From NCBI GenBank assembly GCA_937921525.1, contig CAKZUM010000201.1:1-7686 (forward strand): 7,686 nt of DNA. The letters are read 5' to 3'. The notes beneath the pieces were generated by a model, which saw only the letters and a list, made by a program, of their open reading frames with translations, did no database searches and was not told the origin of the DNA. The DNA comes from an uncultured Saprospiraceae bacterium (GTDB lineage: Bacteria; Bacteroidota; Bacteroidia; Chitinophagales; Saprospiraceae). A program made the position numbers and the translations under genes. Each line of letters begins with the position of its first letter. Position 1 is the stretch's first letter. Of this stretch, positions 4,787 to 7,686 are shown one piece after another.

Positions 4787-7426
4787 TTATTTTTTAAAAC
4801 CAATCGTCTTTTTATTAAAAATAAAGTCTGCCTTATCTAGTTTGAAAGTTTTGACATCCTCTAATGTAATAGTGTTGATCGCAGTCTTTGTTCGTTTATC
4901 AATAGCAGTAGCTGCTAATCGTAGATTTTGATTTTTAATGACTTCTGTTACAATGCCTCTTACCGCACGAGCATTGCCAAAGTATTTATCTCTATATTCG
5001 TACAAGAAATCTAAGTATGCAGCCATATGTTCTCGGGCTGCTTTATGTAACTTAAATCCTTTTTCTTCAAACATATACATCGCAATCTCCATCAATTCAG
5101 CGGGGTCATAATCTTCAAATTTTAGGACCTTATCGAATCTAGAATTTAAACCTGGATTGGCTTTTAAGAACTCCTCCATATTATCAGGGTAGCCTGCTAC
5201 AAAAACGAAAAATTCGCCCCGCTGATCTTCCATTCTTTTTAGTAAAGTTTGAATGGCTTCGTTACCAAAATCAGAATGTGCCGCACCGCCACTCGTATTG
5301 CTAGTCAAGGCATAAGCTTCATCTATAAAGAGGACGCCGCCTTTGGCCTCATCAATCTTCTCTGCCGTCTTGATAGCTGTTTGACCTACAAACCCTGCCA
5401 CCAATCCTTGACGATCTGTTTCTATAATATGCCCCCGTTCTAACATTCCTAATGCCTTATAGATTTTTGTTAAAATCCGAGCAACGGTAGTTTTACCAGT
5501 ACCAGGATTTCCAATAAAGACTGTATGCAAATAAAAGTTATTGAGGGTATTTCTGCCCGTCTCTTGATAAAAACGAACTAACTCAACTAGTTCATGAATT
5601 TGCTTTTTGATACTCTTCATACCAATCAACTCATCCAACTCTTTTAAAGATTGTTCCAAAAATTTAGGATCAACTGGGATATTCGGAATTTCTTTCGGTT
5701 TTTCAATCTGAATCTTATCTACATCTTTAAATTCAATCGTCTCTAATTTGGTATTTTCCAAGGCAGAAGGATTCTTAGAATCCATTACTCTCAAACCTAA
5801 ATTAATCTTCGCTTTTTCAACTAAATCAAAAACGAATCGAGCATTACCAAAAGAACGATCTCTATTTCTATACGCCTCTGTTATAATCTCTGCTAATTGT
5901 TTTTTAGATTCGGGTAATAAGACCACCCCCTTTTCTACACAAGCATAGTCTGCAATTTGAGTCAATTCTTGAGGAAGGTAATCAGAAAATTCAAAATACA
6001 ACTTGAACCTAGATTTCAAACCTGGATTAGAATCCATGAAATGTTTCATTTCTTTAGGATAACCCGCAACAATTACCGCTAAATCTCCAGGGCCATTGGA
6101 CATTTCTTTTAAAAGAATTTCGACTACTTCTCTACCAAAATCTTTGCTATCATCATTCGATCTTGCCAACGAATAAGCTTCATCTATGAACAAAACACCA
6201 CCTCTAGCTTTTTCTATGACTGCTTTTACTTTTGGTGCGGTTTGTCCAATATACTCGCCTACTAGATCGACCCGATCTACCTCCGTCACATGGCCTTTGG
6301 TCAATAAGCCCATTTTTTTGTAGAGCTTACCCATCATCTTGGCTACTGTTGTTTTACCTGTGCCGGGGTTTCCTATAAAGACAGAGTGTACATTGATTTC
6401 TTCCTTTTCTTCAAATCCTTTATCCTTTCGCAATTGCAAAAATTGGATATACTTCGCATGTTCTCGCACCTTCACTTTGATGTCCGACAAACCAATAAGG
6501 TTGTCTAGCTTCATCATCACCTCATCAAAAGTCATATTGATTTCATCCTCCAAACTAAGAACGACAGGAGTTTGTCGGTTAGGCAGTAACACGCCCCCTA
6601 TTCCCTTCTCAAAAGTGTCCGTCACTTCAAAGGGGATAACCGCCAACAAACGATCCATAAAGATCAATTCTGCGGTATAGCGATCTTTTCTCCAAGAACC
6701 TTCTACGTTTGATCCCCAACCTGCAGTTAGGCGAATCAGATCATCTGTTTTCTCTACCTTATGTAGGCGAACTACCTGTCCTTTTAACTCTCGTGCGTCA
6801 TTGTAGAACTTTGAAAATAACTCACATTGCCAATTTTGCGTTAAGTTCAAATTTTTCAAAGTGATCTCTACATAAATATATCTTGTCTCGTCACCACTAA
6901 AATTTTTGAAATATTGGCGATCATCTTCATTTACATCATCATAGGGGCCTTCATACAACTTGAGTGATTGTACCTCTAAATAAGGGTTTCGACCTAAATC
7001 CCATTCGCCACCTGAATCTTCTACATAAAAATATTTAGTGGCTACTTTTTCCCCCTCTATCCAAGCCTCCCAATAATAGGATCCTTTCTTCCAAAATGCC
7101 CCATCTTTTTTATTTCCCCACCCTTCACGGATATAAACGACACTGTCGTACTTACTCACTTTCCTTTTGAAGGGTAGTACACACAATTCCTTACGGGTCG
7201 ATTTTTTCACACTAAAGCAACGTAATTCCACCTCTATATCCCAATCCTCTTCATCAAATAATTTATTATGAAAAGATAGTTCTGCATAGATATAGGAAGA
7301 CTCGTGCCTATCGAAGACCTGTCGATATTTTTTCTTGTTATCTGCGAGCCATTCCGTAGAACCATATACTTTTAGTTCTCTGAATTTGAATCGCTTATAA
7401 TCTGGATATTTATAACTCTCTGCCAT
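4787..7426 (-). CDS. Double CbxX/CfxQ-type AAA+ ATPase with duplicated N-terminal beta-rich domains
   Basis: The 879-residue product has four modules. Residues about 12-137 and 151-272 are two copies of one domain, visible in SSYIYAELSFHN/TRYIYVEITLKN, DWDIEVEL/NWQCELFS and IREGWG...G.FW..G.Y/IRLTAGWG...GSW...RY; both look like beta-sandwiches. Two AAA+ modules follow. D1 has Walker A GNPGTGKTT (352-360), Walker B LFIDEA (412-417), pore loop EYIGQT (391-396), arginine finger R473 and sensor-2 GNAR (527-530). D2 has the same at 639-647, 699-704, GFVGQT (678-683), R763 and 817-820. All catalytic residues are intact in both. The family includes CbbX, SpoVK and EccA, which form ring-shaped remodelling machines. 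Inferred role: a cytoplasmic ATP-driven remodeller whose N-terminal repeats recognise the substrate. There is no signal peptide, membrane span or recognisable partner gene. ATG 7426 follows A-rich sequence, as expected. Confidence 0.92.
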   Translation of the reverse strand: MAESYKYPDYKRFKFRELKVYGSTEWLADNKKKYRQVFDRHESSYIYAELSFHNKLFDEEDWDIEVELRCFSVKKSTRKELCVLPFKRKVSKYDSVVYIREGWGNKKDGAFWKKGSYYWEAWIEGEKVATKYFYVEDSGGEWDLGRNPYLEVQSLKLYEGPYDDVNEDDRQYFKNFSGDETRYIYVEITLKNLNLTQNWQCELFSKFYNDARELKGQVVRLHKVEKTDDLIRLTAGWGSNVEGSWRKDRYTAELIFMDRLLAVIPFEVTDTFEKGIGGVLLPNRQTPVVLSLEDEINMTFDEVMMKLDNLIGLSDIKVKVREHAKYIQFLQLRKDKGFEEKEEINVHSVFIGNPGTGKTTVAKMMGKLYKKMGLLTKGHVTEVDRVDLVGEYIGQTAPKVKAVIEKARGGVLFIDEAYSLARSNDDSKDFGREVVEILLKEMSNGPGDLAVIVAGYPKEMKHFMDSNPGLKSRFKLYFEFSDYLPQELTQIADYACVEKGVVLLPESKKQLAEIITEAYRNRDRSFGNARFVFDLVEKAKINLGLRVMDSKNPSALENTKLETIEFKDVDKIQIEKPKEIPNIPVDPKFLEQSLKELDELIGMKSIKKQIHELVELVRFYQETGRNTLNNFYLHTVFIGNPGTGKTTVARILTKIYKALGMLERGHIIETDRQGLVAGFVGQTAIKTAEKIDEAKGGVLFIDEAYALTSNTSGGAAHSDFGNEAIQTLLKRMEDQRGEFFVFVAGYPDNMEEFLKANPGLNSRFDKVLKFEDYDPAELMEIAMYMFEEKGFKLHKAAREHMAAYLDFLYEYRDKYFGNARAVRGIVTEVIKNQNLRLAATAIDKRTKTAINTITLEDVKTFKLDKADFIFNKKTIGFKK

Positions 7427-7686
7427 TTACTTTTAAAATTGCTTGCTTCTTTCGTATTCAAATAACACCTCTAATAGACCTTAAGCGCTCTAGTTGTCCT
7501 TCCTTTTTACGGTTAAACTAGGTGACTAGTTACTAGTGACAACACACATCTTTTTTTATAATATTATAGTCTATTTTATGTTAAAGATTGTAATATTCAA
7601 ATTTTAGATAAAACCTACAATATAAGGGTTTTATGATGAATTAAAGAACGATTTTACGATTATTATATATTTATTTATTTCGTCAT
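7427..7686. other. AT-rich region upstream of the AAA+ gene
   Basis: No gene is seen. It must contain the promoter of the minus-strand AAA+ gene, but I find no convincing TTG/TAnnTTTG pair. From 7551 on the DNA is extremely AT-rich and includes the 12-bp palindrome TATAATATTATA (7557-7568). A hairpin pairs ATAAAACC (7608-7615) with GGTTTTAT (7627-7634) around 11 bases. It could be the 3' end of a gene beyond the window or a regulatory region. Confidence 0.35.
7522..7540. promoter_or_regulatory. Operator-like 19-bp imperfect palindrome
   Basis: GTGACTAGT-T-ACTAGTGAC pairs along 9-base arms with one mismatch; the core ACTAGTTACTAGT is a perfect palindrome. A related half (ACTAGGTGAC) lies just before it at 7517-7526. 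It is about 95 bases upstream of the AAA+ start, at a position suited to a regulator. The spacing is too tight for an RNA hairpin, which favours a protein-binding site. No regulator is identified. Confidence 0.3.

Noticed and set aside
6339..6680. A 113-codon open frame on the plus strand inside the AAA+ gene.
   Set aside because: It runs antisense through the conserved Walker A region of D1, and its protein shows no domain features; it is a shadow of the minus-strand gene.

Overview
The window reads as part of a chromosome of a low-GC member of the Bacteroidota. The evidence is AT-rich DNA, A-rich sequence instead of Shine-Dalgarno motifs before the credible starts, and protein styles typical of that phylum. 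The spacers carry many long hairpins, which fits a Saprospiraceae-like lineage, but that placement is a guess. There is no tRNA, rRNA, CRISPR array or transposase.

Layout: (1) positions 1-591 (+) hold the 3' two-thirds of prmC, the release-factor glutamine methyltransferase. Its last codons lie inside a large imperfect hairpin element (571-731). (2) 885-1613 (+) is a glycerol facilitator/aquaglyceroporin. It is followed by a perfect 30-bp inverted repeat (1618-1690) built from tandem ACATAGG-type units. (3) 1871-2674 (+) is an OmpA/MotB-like peptidoglycan-binding lipoprotein. A spacer rich in short repeats follows, ending in a strong bidirectional terminator (2845-2908). (4) Everything further right is on the minus strand: an unrecognised 141-aa protein (2920-3345), a haloacetate/fluoroacetate dehalogenase-type alpha/beta hydrolase (3618-4508), and a 879-aa protein (4787-7426) with two N-terminal beta-rich repeats followed by two CbxX/CfxQ-type AAA+ ATPase modules.

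The genes do not form an obvious pathway. Each is separated from the next by about 200-300 bases, so most are probably transcribed singly. The notable non-coding theme is that nearly every spacer carries a long inverted repeat. A GC-rich 28-bp sequence also occurs twice in opposite orientation (2731-2758 and 4646-4673), the second time inside one arm of a 179-bp hairpin.

The items most worth follow-up are the four-module AAA+ protein, the hydrolase with a complete fluoroacetate-dehalogenase-type active site, and the family of intergenic hairpin/repeat elements, one of which appears to have supplied the C-terminus of PrmC.
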